A DNA stretch of 64,000 nt from Acinetobacter piscicola (GCF_002233755.1 NZ_KZ268705.1:1-64000), one strand, 5' to 3'; numbered from the stretch's first letter, positions 45,537-55,823 are shown. Numbers and translations are program-made. Notes: generated by a model from the sequence alone, not told the origin.

Positions 45537-46520
45537 ATGACCATTGACTTTAAGCAAGATATTCTCGCTCCTGTTGCAACCGACTTCGCAGCAATGGACA
45601 AGTTTATTAATGAAGGGATCACTTCAAAAGTTGCATTGGTTATGGCCGTCAGTAAACATGTCGTTGAAGCAGGTGGAAAACGCATGCGTCCAATTATGTG
45701 TTTACTTGCTGCAAAAGCTTGTGGTGCAACAGATACGCAAATGGAAGCTTACCGCAAACTTGCTGCAATTATTGAAATGCTACATACAGCAACACTTGTT
45801 CATGACGATGTGGTTGATGAATCAGGATTACGTCGTGGTCGTCCAACGGCCAATGCGACATGGAACAATCAAACTGCGGTTTTAGTCGGTGATTTCCTCA
45901 TTTCTCGTGCTTTTGATTTGTTGGTCGATCTCGACAATATGGTTTTGCTCAAAGACTTCTCAACAGGAACCTGCGAAATTGCAGAAGGTGAAGTGTTACA
46001 ACTACAAGCACAGCATCAACCTGAGACAAGTGAACAAACTTACTTAGATATTATTCACGGAAAAACATCACGTTTATTTGAGCTTGCGACAGAAGGCGCT
46101 GCAATTCTTGCAGATAAACCTGAGTACCGTGAACCACTCCGTTTATTTGCTGGCCATTTTGGCAATGCCTTCCAAATTATTGATGATATTTTAGATTACA
46201 CGTCTGATGCTGAAACATTAGGTAAAAATATTGGTGATGATTTGATGGAAGGTAAACCAACTTTACCTTTAATCTCTGCCCTAGCAAATACACAAGGCGA
46301 AGAGCACGAAATTATTAGAAAGAGTATTGCTACAGGCGGAACAGCAGATTTAGCACGTGTCATTCAAATCGTGCAAACATCTGGTGCTTTAGATTATTGT
46401 AGTCGCCGTGCGACCGAAGAAACTGAAGCCGCGATTCAAGCTTTAACAGCTTTACCTGAGTCTGAATACCGCCAAGCACTCTATAATTTAGCGCAACTTG
46501 CCTTACATCGAATTCAATAG
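45537..46520 (+). CDS. ispB: Polyprenyl diphosphate synthase (ubiquinone side chain)
   Basis: Trans-prenyltransferase of 327 residues. The first Asp-rich motif is LVHDDVVDESGLRRGRPT and the second is IIDDILDYTSDAETLGKNIGDD. It is divergent from rplU-rpmA, the standard gammaproteobacterial arrangement for ispB. Acinetobacter is known for ubiquinone-9, so the product is probably nonaprenyl diphosphate rather than octaprenyl; chain length cannot be read directly. GAGGCC precedes the ATG. Confidence 0.95.
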   Translation: MTIDFKQDILAPVATDFAAMDKFINEGITSKVALVMAVSKHVVEAGGKRMRPIMCLLAAKACGATDTQMEAYRKLAAIIEMLHTATLVHDDVVDESGLRRGRPTANATWNNQTAVLVGDFLISRAFDLLVDLDNMVLLKDFSTGTCEIAEGEVLQLQAQHQPETSEQTYLDIIHGKTSRLFELATEGAAILADKPEYREPLRLFAGHFGNAFQIIDDILDYTSDAETLGKNIGDDLMEGKPTLPLISALANTQGEEHEIIRKSIATGGTADLARVIQIVQTSGALDYCSRRATEETEAAIQALTALPESEYRQALYNLAQLALHRIQ

Positions 46521-46535
46521 AATCTCCCAAGGCTT

Positions 46536-48590
46536 ATGCAGATACAATTTAATGATCTTTTTGTCCTCATGCAGGAACAGCTTGATAATATAAAAGCTGT
46601 TCCAAACCCAGATATTTTAATTACACTGATTAATCGTATCAGACCCAATGACAGTCATAATTTAGAAGAAACCCATTATAAATTCGATGCTTTAACGCAG
46701 GCTCTACTCCTCACCCCAAATGCTGCATCGGCATTACAAGGCTATTTACTCAAACTGATTAATCACTATAAACAAGCCAGTTTGTATGCAGACAGCGGTA
46801 TTTTATCTTTAGATGGCTTTTGGAATCAGCTTGGACAGCGCTTAGGTGCTCATTTTCTTCCATTATTAGTCGATGGCGCTGAGCTGAAAGATTTGGTGGG
46901 TAAAGTTTTTCATCAACGTAGTGATAAATATTGGCTTGAAAATATTGAAGATGGACAATGGCACCTATTATTCCAACTGTTAAATCAAGGTCATCGCTAT
47001 AAAGACGCGAAGCTTGGAATCAAAAGAGAAATTGTAAAAGCCATTACCGTTCTTTCTTATCGAATTAGTGGGATCGGGTTATATCCAGAATTTATCAATG
47101 CTCATCCTGAATTACAGGAATATGAATCACCTTTTTTAGTTCAAAACCGTGAAATTATTGAATTCATAGAATCTTATAAAAAAATACATCGCAGCCAAGA
47201 TGAACCTGTGATGAGTATTCCACCAGATGCAGATCAAGCGCTGGTAATGATTGAACAATGTCGTGATGTGGTACAGAAAATCCGTCGTGCGACTAAACGT
47301 ACTGGCGTGAGCCTCAGTTTGACCTATCTTGTGTCTTTATTAGAACAATGTTTAGACCGTATTGAATTGCTTTTAAATTTGATTGTTGACGATGACCAAA
47401 TTCATTATCAAATCTATGGTGAATTACTTATCGATTTGGTTCATGCACATTATAGTGAAACCAGTGTGCGTGATTTGCTTAAAACCAATAGTGAACTGAT
47501 TGCCTTACAAGTCACTGAAAATGCGAGCAAAACTGGTGAACATTATGTAAGTACCGATAAAAAGGGTTTTTGGGGCATGTACTATGCGGCGGCTGGTGCA
47601 GGTGTAATCATCGCCATCATGGCAACGATTAAAATCTTGACTGCACGACTCATCCTTGCGCCTTTTGTACAAGCTTTCTTATTCAGCATGAATTATTCAC
47701 TTGGCTTTATACTCATCCATGTTTTGCATTTTACTGTTGCAACCAAACAACCCGCGATGACCGCGGCGGCACTAGCCTCTACCGTACAACATCAAAAAGG
47801 TTCAAAAACTGCACAAATTGCTGAACTTGCTGGTTTAATTATTAATATTATCAGAACGCAGTTTATTGCGATTCTGGGTAATATCTCGATCGCCATCCCC
47901 ATAGCAGCCTTAGTCACCTTCCTTTGGCAATTTGCAATGCATGAGCCTTTACTCAATCATGCTAAGGCAACAGCTTTGCTACATAGTTTAAATCCATTCA
48001 CCTCACTCGCTATTCCGCATGCAGCAATCGCAGGTGTTTGTTTATTTTTATCGGGATTAATCGCGGGATATTTTGACAATATGGCCATTTATCGCAAAGT
48101 TGGCCCTCGATTGAAAGCACATCTCAAATTAAAAAATCTGATGGGCCAAGAAAGACTGGATAAATTTGCCGCTTATATCGAAAGAAATTTAGGTGCTTTA
48201 GCTGGTAATTTTTTATTCGGAGTAATGCTCGGAAGTATGGGAACAATTGGGTTTATCTTAGGTTTACCTCTCGATATTCGCCATATCGCTTTCGCGTCTG
48301 CAAACTTTATTCAAGGTTTAATGACCGTCAATGGTTCTGCGGATATTGGCGTAATTATTGTCTCTTTTTTCGGCGTATTATGTATTGGGCTTACCAACCT
48401 CTTTGTTAGTTTTACATTAACAATTATTGTGGCATTACGAGCAAGACAGGTTCGTTTTGAACAGTGGAAACCGCTTGCAAAGCTTGTTTTTACTCACTTT
48501 TTTACTCGTCCTTTAGACTTCTTCTGGCCCCCTAAACAACCTTTACAAGTTGAAGAACAAAACAACACTCAAAACAAAACAAATCACTAA
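46536..48590 (+). CDS. Gcr-type 'site-specific recombinase' family membrane protein
   Basis: A 684-residue protein matching the family named after Neisseria Gcr. The N-terminal 345 residues are soluble and helical. The C-terminal half has several membrane helices (GMYYAAAGAGVIIAIMATIK; ISIAIPIAALVTFLWQFAM; HAAIAGVCLFLSGLIAGYFD). I see no recombinase catalytic motif, so the family name is doubtful and an envelope role is more likely. It starts 15 bases after ispB, probably in one operon. Confidence 0.8.
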   Translation: MQIQFNDLFVLMQEQLDNIKAVPNPDILITLINRIRPNDSHNLEETHYKFDALTQALLLTPNAASALQGYLLKLINHYKQASLYADSGILSLDGFWNQLGQRLGAHFLPLLVDGAELKDLVGKVFHQRSDKYWLENIEDGQWHLLFQLLNQGHRYKDAKLGIKREIVKAITVLSYRISGIGLYPEFINAHPELQEYESPFLVQNREIIEFIESYKKIHRSQDEPVMSIPPDADQALVMIEQCRDVVQKIRRATKRTGVSLSLTYLVSLLEQCLDRIELLLNLIVDDDQIHYQIYGELLIDLVHAHYSETSVRDLLKTNSELIALQVTENASKTGEHYVSTDKKGFWGMYYAAAGAGVIIAIMATIKILTARLILAPFVQAFLFSMNYSLGFILIHVLHFTVATKQPAMTAAALASTVQHQKGSKTAQIAELAGLIINIIRTQFIAILGNISIAIPIAALVTFLWQFAMHEPLLNHAKATALLHSLNPFTSLAIPHAAIAGVCLFLSGLIAGYFDNMAIYRKVGPRLKAHLKLKNLMGQERLDKFAAYIERNLGALAGNFLFGVMLGSMGTIGFILGLPLDIRHIAFASANFIQGLMTVNGSADIGVIIVSFFGVLCIGLTNLFVSFTLTIIVALRARQVRFEQWKPLAKLVFTHFFTRPLDFFWPPKQPLQVEEQNNTQNKTNH

Positions 48591-48651
48591 AGATTTTGTT
48601 ATTTTTTTGTTCAAATTGTTATTTTTTTTTGCAAAAAGAAATTAGTATAAA

Positions 48652-48714
48652 TTAACTAATCCTACTCACTTGAAAAAAAGTGTACTGACTAGTACACTTT
48701 GGCGCATTAGTTAA
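48652..48714. promoter_or_regulatory. Nested dyads upstream of pap2-adeIJK
   Basis: An inner 10-bp dyad AAAGTGTACT-GACT-AGTACACTTT (48677-48700) lies within an outer one, TTAACTAAT (48652-48660) with ATTAGTTAA (48706-48714). It sits 42 bases before the pap2 start. It may be a repressor operator for the efflux operon (a TetR-type repressor AdeN is known in A. baumannii), a terminator of the upstream gene, or both. Confidence 0.55.
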
Positions 48715-48755
48715 ACTCAACGAGTGAGATTAATAATAATACTCTAGGTCATCTT

Positions 48756-49394
48756 ATGCCTTATGTACTTATCTTGATTGGCTGTATAGGTTTACTTTTT
48801 AGTAGTATTAGTTTAAATATTAATGAGATACAACAGCTTGATTTATCAAGTGTTAAATGGATGAGCTCGCATCGTTCTAGCATTACGAATGGTCTTGCGA
48901 TCACGCTTTCTTATTTAGGTGGTTTACCACCAATGATTGTGGTTGTAGCAATAAGTAGTTTGTATTTTTTGCGGCTAAAACAATATGCAAATGTCTTTAT
49001 GCTCACAATTGGATTGCTCGGTGCAACAACGATTGGTTGGATAATTAAATATGCAGTCAACCGTCCACGACCAGATGAAGTGTATCAAATGGTGCAAACC
49101 TACGGTGCCTCATTTCCAAGTGCTCACAGTATTTATGCTGCTCTTTTAAGTTGCTCAATTGTTTTTATATTTCGTAAACATAGGCGAGCTAAGCTGATTT
49201 GCTTAGTGTGCTGCTTTTGGTTTTTAAGCATGGGAATTTCTCGAGTTTATCTAGGCGCACACTTCCCAACAGACGTACTTGCTGGCTGGAGTATAGGCTT
49301 TATATGGACTGCGGTTCTATGGTTCATATTGTCATCAAAGACGTTGAGTAGAAACAAATTATTTTTAAATAAAAAACTAAACGAGGTGGAATAA
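48756..49394 (+). CDS. PAP2-family phosphatase
   Basis: A 212-residue inner-membrane phosphatase with the three PAP2 motifs: KYAVNRPRPDE, the PSAH of ASFPSAHSIYAAL, and SRVYLGAHFPTDVLAGW with the catalytic His. About six helices are predicted. Undecaprenyl-pyrophosphate or phosphatidic-acid phosphatase activity is likely. Its stop overlaps the adeI start by one base, so it is translationally coupled to the efflux genes. Confidence 0.93.
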   Translation: MPYVLILIGCIGLLFSSISLNINEIQQLDLSSVKWMSSHRSSITNGLAITLSYLGGLPPMIVVVAISSLYFLRLKQYANVFMLTIGLLGATTIGWIIKYAVNRPRPDEVYQMVQTYGASFPSAHSIYAALLSCSIVFIFRKHRRAKLICLVCCFWFLSMGISRVYLGAHFPTDVLAGWSIGFIWTAVLWFILSSKTLSRNKLFLNKKLNEVE

Positions 49395-50644
49395 TGATGT
49401 CGGCAAAGCTTTGGGCTCCTGCCCTTACTGCTTGTGCTCTCGCAACAAGTATTGCACTTGTGGGTTGTAGCAAAGACTCTAAACAAGCTGAGCAAGCTGC
49501 TGCTACCCAAAAAATGCCACCGACTGAAGTTGGTGTTATTGTTGCTCAACCACAAAGCGTTGAACAAAATGTTGAACTTTCAGGTCGTACAGCAGCGTAT
49601 GAAATCTCTGATGTTCGTCCACAAACAAATGGTGTGATTTTAAAACGTTTGTTTACTGAAGGTAGTTTTGTTCGTGAAGGTCAACCTCTTTATGAGATTG
49701 ATTCAAGTACAAACCGTGCAAACTTGGACAATGCGAAGGCAGCTTTGGTTCGCCAACAAGCAAATTTAAATGCATTGCAAGTAAAAGCAAATCGTTATCG
49801 CCAACTTGTTGGAATTAATGCTGTTTCTAAACAAGAGTATGATGATTTAGTTGCGCAAATTAAACTTGCTGAAGCAGATATTGCAGCTTCAAATGCTGTA
49901 GTTAAAAATGCGCAAATTGACTTAGGTTACTCTACCGTTCGTTCGCCTATTTCAGGTCAATCTGGACGTTCATCTGTAACTGCTGGTGCTTTGGTTACAG
50001 CAAACCAAGCCAATGCCTTGGTCACAATTCAACAACTTGATCCAATTTATGTCGATATTAATCAATCAAGTGCTGAATTATTACGTCTGCGTCAGCAATT
50101 GAGCCAAGGCAGTATTGATCGTAGTAACAATACAAAAGTTCGCTTAAAACTTGAAGATGGTAGCACTTACCCGATTGAAGGGAATCTTGCTTTCTCTGAT
50201 GCAAGTGTAAACCCAGATACAGGCTCTGTGACTTTACGTGCTGTGTTCTCTAACCCAAATCATTTGTTATTGCCAGGTATGTTTGCCAATGCGCAAATTG
50301 TTCAAGGCGTGATTCCAAATGCTTACCTCGTTCCACAAGCTGCAATTACACGTACCCCTACGGGTCAAGCGATGGCAATGTTGGTCAATGCAAAAGGTCA
50401 AGTGGAACCTCGTCCTGTAACAACTTCTGGCGTTCAAGGTGCAGACTGGATTGTGACTCAAGGTCTACAAACAGGTGATAAAGTCATTGTAGACGGTATT
50501 GCCAAAGTAAAACCTGAACAAGCTGTGGTTGCTAAACCTTACCAGCCTCAAGCGGCTACACCACAAGCTGGTGCTAAGCAAGGTTCAACACAACCGGCTC
50601 AACAAAATAAGTCTAGTGAACAAAAAGCTACTTCAAATACATAA
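49394..50644 (+). CDS. adeI: RND efflux periplasmic adaptor AdeI
   Basis: Membrane-fusion lipoprotein of the AdeIJK multidrug pump. The 416-residue protein has a lipobox IALVGC (Cys25), lipoyl/hairpin domain (LGYSTVRSPISGQSGRSSVT) and beta-barrel domain. It closely follows the A. baumannii AdeI sequence as I recall it, including length. GAGGTGG precedes the ATG, which overlaps the pap2 stop. The C-terminus is Q/A-rich and low-complexity. Confidence 0.95.
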   Translation: MMSAKLWAPALTACALATSIALVGCSKDSKQAEQAAATQKMPPTEVGVIVAQPQSVEQNVELSGRTAAYEISDVRPQTNGVILKRLFTEGSFVREGQPLYEIDSSTNRANLDNAKAALVRQQANLNALQVKANRYRQLVGINAVSKQEYDDLVAQIKLAEADIAASNAVVKNAQIDLGYSTVRSPISGQSGRSSVTAGALVTANQANALVTIQQLDPIYVDINQSSAELLRLRQQLSQGSIDRSNNTKVRLKLEDGSTYPIEGNLAFSDASVNPDTGSVTLRAVFSNPNHLLLPGMFANAQIVQGVIPNAYLVPQAAITRTPTGQAMAMLVNAKGQVEPRPVTTSGVQGADWIVTQGLQTGDKVIVDGIAKVKPEQAVVAKPYQPQAATPQAGAKQGSTQPAQQNKSSEQKATSNT

Positions 50645-50657
50645 GGGGTAGACGAAT

Positions 50658-53600
50658 ATGGCTCAATTTTTTATTCATCGCCCTATTTTTGCTTGGGTGA
50701 TTGCACTGGTCATTATGTTGGCGGGTATTCTTACGCTAACACAAATGCCCGTTGCTCAATATCCGACCATTGCACCACCTGTGGTGACAATTTCTGCAAC
50801 TTATCCTGGTGCTTCTGCACAAACTGTTGAAAATACGGTAACCCAGATCATTGAACAACAAATGAATGGTCTAGATGGTTTGCGTTACATTTCGTCAAAC
50901 AGTGCAGGTAATGGTCAGGCATCAATCAACTTGAATTTCGAGCAAGGGGTTGATCCTGATATTGCTCAAGTACAAGTACAGAACAAATTACAATCTGCAA
51001 CAGCACTTTTACCTGAAGATGTTCAACGTCAAGGGGTAAAAGTGACCAAATCTGGTGCGAGCTTTATGCAAGTTCTTGCATTCTACTCTCCAGATGAAAG
51101 CCTTTCAGGGGCAGACATTAAAGACTATGTAAACTCAAATATTTCTGAACCGCTTAGTCGTGTTGCAGGGGTAGGTGAACTCCAAGTCTTTGGTGGTTCT
51201 TATGCAATGCGTATCTGGTTAGATCCAGCAAAAATGACCAGTTTACAAGTCACTCCGAGTGATATTGCTGCTGCAATTCGTGCTCAAAACTCGCAAGTGG
51301 CTGTAGGTCAATTGGGTGGCGCACCAGCTGTACAAGGTCAGGTACTCAATGCGACTGTCAATGCTCAAAGCATGTTGCAAACACCTGAACAATTTAAGAA
51401 TATCTTCCTCAAAAATACAGCTTCAGGTGCTCAGGTTCGCTTGAGTGATGTTGCTCGTGTTGAATTAGGTTCAGATAACTATCAATTCGACTCTAAATTC
51501 ATGGGTAAACCTGCTGGTGGTGTTGCGATTAAACTTGCAACAGGTGCAAACGCACTAGATACCGCAGCTGCTGTAGAAAAACGTCTTAGCGAACTTCGTA
51601 AAAACTATCCCGATGGTTTGAAAGATCAACTTGCTTACGACACAACCCCATTTATTCGCCTTTCAATTGAAAGTGTAGTACATACACTCGTTGAAGCTGT
51701 AGTTTTAGTATTTATCGTCATGTTCTTGTTCCTACAAAACTGGCGTGCAACAATTATTCCGACACTCGCAGTTCCTGTTGTTGTGCTTGGAACATTTGCT
51801 GTTATTAATATTTTTGGCTTCACGATTAACACGCTAACCATGTTTGCCATGGTCTTGGCGATTGGTCTATTGGTCGATGATGCAATTGTTGTAGTCGAAA
51901 ACGTCGAACGGGTTATGCAAGAAGAACATGCAGGTCCTGTTGAAGCCACAGAAAAATCGATGCAACAGATTTCTGGTGCGTTGGTGGGTATTACCAGTGT
52001 ATTAACAGCGGTATTTGTACCGATGGCATTCTTTGGTGGTACAACAGGTGTAATTTACCGTCAGTTCTCCATTACCTTAGTTACAGCAATGATTTTATCG
52101 CTCATTATTGCCTTAACTTTTACCCCTGCTCTCTGTGCAACATTGTTAAAACAACACGATGCCAATAAGCCTGAAAGTAATAATATTTTTGCGCGCTTCT
52201 TCCGTTGGTTTAACCGTAGTTTTGATAAGCTCGCTGAAAAATACCAAGGTGGTGTCAATCGTATGACCCACAATAGGCTATTCTCTGGCGTAGTTTATAT
52301 TGCTGTTATTGCTGCCTTAGTTGGTCTGTACAAAATGCTACCCTCTTCTTTCTTACCAGAAGAAGACCAAGGTGTGGTTATGACTCTTGTTCAGTTACCA
52401 CCGAGCGCCAGCCTTGAGCGAACAGATAAAGTCATCACCACCATGACTGATTACTTCCTAAATAAAGAGAAAGCCAATGTAGAGTCTATCTTTACTGTTT
52501 CTGGTTTCTCATTTACAGGTGTGGGTCAAAATGCGGGTCTTGCCTTTATTAAACTGAAAGATTGGGGTGAACGTACTTCGCCTGAGTCACAAATTGGTGC
52601 CATCATTCAACGTGGTATGTCACTAAACATGATCAAAGATGCATCTTACATCATGCCATTGCAGTTACCTGCAATGCCAGAATTGGGTGTTTCTTCAGGT
52701 TTTGACATTCAGTTAAAAGATGCGAGTGGTCAAGGACATGACAAGTTAATTGCTGCACGTAATGCTATTTTAGGAATGGCTGCTCAAGATAAACGTCTTG
52801 CGGGTGTTCGTCCAAATGGTCAGGAAGATACGCCACAATACCAAATCAACATTGATCAAGCGCAAGCGGGTGCAATGGGTGTAAGTATTGCTGATATTAA
52901 CTCGACGATGAGCATGGCGTGGGGTGGTTCTTATATCAATGACTTCGTTGACCGTGGTCGTGTGAAAAAAGTTTATGTTCAAGGTGACTCAAATACTCGC
53001 ATGATGCCTGAAGATTTGAACAAATGGTACGTACGTAATAGTAGTGGCACCATGGTTCCTTTCTCTGCATTTGCAACAGGTGAATGGAAATATGGTTCAC
53101 CTCGTCTAGAGCGTTATAACGGTGTTGCTTCGGCTAACATTCAAGGTACACCAGCACCAGGCGTTAGCTCGGGTGATGCAATGCTCGCTATGGAAGAAAT
53201 TATTGCTAAGTTACCATCAATGGGCTTAACAGGTTTCGACTATGAATGGACAGGTTTATCTTTAGAAGAGCGTGAATCTGGTAGCCAAACGGTGCCTTTA
53301 TTGATTCTTTCTCTACTCATTGTATTCCTTTGTCTTTCTGCTTTATATGAAAGCTGGTCAATTCCTGCTTCTGTATTGCTGGTTGTGCCATTAGGTATCC
53401 TTGGAGCATTCGCGTTAACGTGGTTAGGTATGGTCATCAAAGGTGATCCAAACTTATCATTTAACATCTATTTCCAAGTCGCTATTGTTGCTGTAATTGG
53501 TCTTTCTGCGAAAAACGCAATTTTAATTGTAGAGTTTGCGAAAGAACTCCAAGAGCAAGGTCAAGAACTGTTCGAAGCTACGCTACATGCAGCTAGAATG

Positions 53601-53834
53601 CGTTTGCGTCCTATCATCATGACCACCCTTGCTTTCGGCTTTGGTGTACTTCCTCTTGCGCTTTCTAGTGGTGCAGGTGCAGGTAGCCAACACTCGGTAG
53701 GTTATGGTGTACTTGGTGGCGTAATCAGCTCAACACTTTTAGGTATTTTCTTTATTCCTGTATTTTTTGTATGGATTCGTAGTATCTTTAAGTACAAACC
53801 TAAAAACCAAAATATTCAGGAGCATAAATCGTGA
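50658..53834 (+). CDS. adeJ: RND efflux transporter AdeJ
   Basis: Inner-membrane proton-driven multidrug transporter of the HAE-1 family, 1058 residues as in A. baumannii AdeJ. It opens MAQFFIHRPIFAWVIALVIM. The TM4 proton-relay acids are in LAIGLLVDDAIVVVENVERV. Two periplasmic porter/docking halves and twelve helices are present. Substrates of AdeIJK in A. baumannii include beta-lactams, tetracyclines, fluoroquinolones and chloramphenicol. It ends overlapping the adeK ATG by one base. Confidence 0.97.
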   Translation: MAQFFIHRPIFAWVIALVIMLAGILTLTQMPVAQYPTIAPPVVTISATYPGASAQTVENTVTQIIEQQMNGLDGLRYISSNSAGNGQASINLNFEQGVDPDIAQVQVQNKLQSATALLPEDVQRQGVKVTKSGASFMQVLAFYSPDESLSGADIKDYVNSNISEPLSRVAGVGELQVFGGSYAMRIWLDPAKMTSLQVTPSDIAAAIRAQNSQVAVGQLGGAPAVQGQVLNATVNAQSMLQTPEQFKNIFLKNTASGAQVRLSDVARVELGSDNYQFDSKFMGKPAGGVAIKLATGANALDTAAAVEKRLSELRKNYPDGLKDQLAYDTTPFIRLSIESVVHTLVEAVVLVFIVMFLFLQNWRATIIPTLAVPVVVLGTFAVINIFGFTINTLTMFAMVLAIGLLVDDAIVVVENVERVMQEEHAGPVEATEKSMQQISGALVGITSVLTAVFVPMAFFGGTTGVIYRQFSITLVTAMILSLIIALTFTPALCATLLKQHDANKPESNNIFARFFRWFNRSFDKLAEKYQGGVNRMTHNRLFSGVVYIAVIAALVGLYKMLPSSFLPEEDQGVVMTLVQLPPSASLERTDKVITTMTDYFLNKEKANVESIFTVSGFSFTGVGQNAGLAFIKLKDWGERTSPESQIGAIIQRGMSLNMIKDASYIMPLQLPAMPELGVSSGFDIQLKDASGQGHDKLIAARNAILGMAAQDKRLAGVRPNGQEDTPQYQINIDQAQAGAMGVSIADINSTMSMAWGGSYINDFVDRGRVKKVYVQGDSNTRMMPEDLNKWYVRNSSGTMVPFSAFATGEWKYGSPRLERYNGVASANIQGTPAPGVSSGDAMLAMEEIIAKLPSMGLTGFDYEWTGLSLEERESGSQTVPLLILSLLIVFLCLSALYESWSIPASVLLVVPLGILGAFALTWLGMVIKGDPNLSFNIYFQVAIVAVIGLSAKNAILIVEFAKELQEQGQELFEATLHAARMRLRPIIMTTLAFGFGVLPLALSSGAGAGSQHSVGYGVLGGVISSTLLGIFFIPVFFVWIRSIFKYKPKNQNIQEHKS

Positions 53835-55294
53835 TGCAAAAAGTATGGTCTATTTCAGGTCGTAGCATTGCGGTATCTGCACTTGCGCTTGCTTTGACAG
53901 CTTGTCAAAGCATGCGTGGCCCAGAACCGGTAGCACAGGCAAATTTACCAACAAGTTATCTTTCAAATGCGTCTGGTACTTCTATTGCTGAACAAGGCTA
54001 TAAAGACTTTTTTGCTGATCAACGCTTACTTCAAGTTATTGATCTTGCATTAACCAATAACCGTGATTTACGTACTGCAACATTGAACATTCAACGTGCT
54101 CAGCAGCAGTACCAAATCGCAGAGAACAACCAACTTCCAACCATTGGTGCAAGTGGCGGTATTCTTCGTCAAGATACGTTAAGTACGAATAAACCAATCA
54201 CTTCATACAATGTTGGCTTAGGTGTTACTGCTTACGAACTTGATTTTTGGGGTCGTGTAAAAAGCTTAAAGGACAATGCACTTGATAGCTATTTAGCAAC
54301 TGCAAGTGCTCGTGATGCAACACAAATTAGCTTGATTGGTCAAGTTGCTCAAGCATGGTTAAATTATTCATTTGCCACTGCACAATTGAAGCTTGCTGAC
54401 CAAACGTTAAAAGCTCAACTTGACTCTTATAATCTGAACAAGAAACGTTTTGATGTGGGTATTGACAGTGAAGTTCCTGTACGTCAGGCTCAAATTTCTG
54501 TAGAAACTGCACGAAACGATGTTGCCAATTATAAGACTCAAATTGCTCAAGCCCAAAACTTGCTCAACCTCCTTGTTGGCCAACAGGTGCCAGATAACTT
54601 ATTGCCTAAACAACGTGTTACACGTATTAGCAATAGTTCTGCATTTGCTTCAGGCTTACCAAGTGATTTGTTGAATAACCGTCCAGATGTTAAGGCGGCT
54701 GAATATCAACTTTCAGCAGCTGGTGCCAATATTGGCGCAGCGAAGGCTCGTTTATTCCCATCAATCAGTTTGACGGGTTCTGCAGGTTATGCTTCAACGG
54801 ATCTAAGTGACCTATTTAAATCAGGTGCTTTTGTTTGGTCTCTTGGCCCAAGCCTCGACATTCCTTTATGGGATTGGGGTACACGTAAAGCAAATATTAA
54901 GATTTCAGAAACAGATCAACAAATTGCGTTGTCTGATTATGAAAAATCTGTTCAATCTGCTTTCCGTGAAGTGAATGATGCATTGGCGACTCGTGAGAAT
55001 ATTGGCGATCGCCTTTCTGCTCAAAGACGTTTGGTGGATGCAACCAATACAACCTATAAGCTTTCAAATGCCCGCTTCCGTGCTGGTATTGATAACTTCT
55101 TATCTGTATTAGATGCGCAACGTTCTTCTTATACGGCTGAACAAGGTTTATTGCTTTTAGAGCAAGCAAACTTGAACAACCAAGTGGAAGTGTATAAAAC
55201 ATTAGGTGGTGGTATTAAAGCCAATTCATCTGATCAAATTGTACAACCACCATCATCATCTGAATTGAAATATCATGCAAATGATCAGAAATAA
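53834..55294 (+). CDS. adeK: Outer-membrane efflux channel AdeK
   Basis: TolC-like outer-membrane factor of the AdeIJK pump, OprM/NodT type, 486 residues. The lipobox LALTAC gives a lipidated Cys24. YELDFWGRVKSLKDNALDSY and the second repeat's PLWDWGTRKANIKISETDQQ are typical. Orthologues begin MQKVWS, so I use the ATG at 53834; a GTG one codon earlier is also possible. AGGAG lies 11 bases upstream. Confidence 0.95.
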   Translation: MQKVWSISGRSIAVSALALALTACQSMRGPEPVAQANLPTSYLSNASGTSIAEQGYKDFFADQRLLQVIDLALTNNRDLRTATLNIQRAQQQYQIAENNQLPTIGASGGILRQDTLSTNKPITSYNVGLGVTAYELDFWGRVKSLKDNALDSYLATASARDATQISLIGQVAQAWLNYSFATAQLKLADQTLKAQLDSYNLNKKRFDVGIDSEVPVRQAQISVETARNDVANYKTQIAQAQNLLNLLVGQQVPDNLLPKQRVTRISNSSAFASGLPSDLLNNRPDVKAAEYQLSAAGANIGAAKARLFPSISLTGSAGYASTDLSDLFKSGAFVWSLGPSLDIPLWDWGTRKANIKISETDQQIALSDYEKSVQSAFREVNDALATRENIGDRLSAQRRLVDATNTTYKLSNARFRAGIDNFLSVLDAQRSSYTAEQGLLLLEQANLNNQVEVYKTLGGGIKANSSDQIVQPPSSSELKYHANDQK

Positions 55295-55316
55295 AATCGA
55301 TTGATGACACATCATG

Positions 55317-55345
55317 AAAAGCTCACTTCGGTGAGCTTTTTTATT
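55317..55345 (+). terminator. Terminator of the pap2-adeIJK operon
   Basis: AAAAGCTCAC-TTCG-GTGAGCTTTT, a UUCG-type hairpin, with a T-run. Confidence 0.93.
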
Positions 55346-55457
55346 GCTTTTTCAAACATAATTTCCAATGTCCATATAAGTACTGTTCAATTTAAACTTA
55401 GCACCTAAATGATTTATGAATTATCATCAAAACCTAAAACCTATTGAAAGAAATACA

Positions 55458-55823
55458 ATGAAATTAAGTAATTTAGAAAGCGTGCCTGCACATCAGATTA
55501 TCAAACAACTGGATGTGGTTTATGGAAGCACCGTCCGCAGTAAACATGCAGGACGAGACCTTTTGGCTGGATTGAAAAATATTGTCGGTGGTGAACTTAC
55601 CGCTTATACAGAATTACTAGAAGAATCTCGCCAAGAAGCCATGAATCGTATGATTGAAAAAGCACAAAGTTTAGGTGCCAATGCGATTGTCGGTATTCGC
55701 TTTTCTACTTCAAATATTGCGCAAGGTGCTTCTGAAATTTTTGTTTATGGAACAGCTGTTATCATTGAAGCAAACTCAGTTGCAACAAAGTCGGTGAAAC
55801 TACCCGATCCTTTTTCGAATTAG
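55458..55823 (+). CDS. YbjQ-family (UPF0145) protein
   Basis: A soluble protein of about 121 residues. GGELTAYTELLEESRQEAMNRM, then LGANAIVGIRFSTSNIA and EIFVYGTAVII, are the YbjQ hallmarks; these proteins form pentamers. I start at MKLSNLE (55458); an ATG at 55416 is in frame but adds unsupported residues. A membrane-anchored paralogue follows 9 bases downstream. Confidence 0.9.
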   Translation: MKLSNLESVPAHQIIKQLDVVYGSTVRSKHAGRDLLAGLKNIVGGELTAYTELLEESRQEAMNRMIEKAQSLGANAIVGIRFSTSNIAQGASEIFVYGTAVIIEANSVATKSVKLPDPFSN

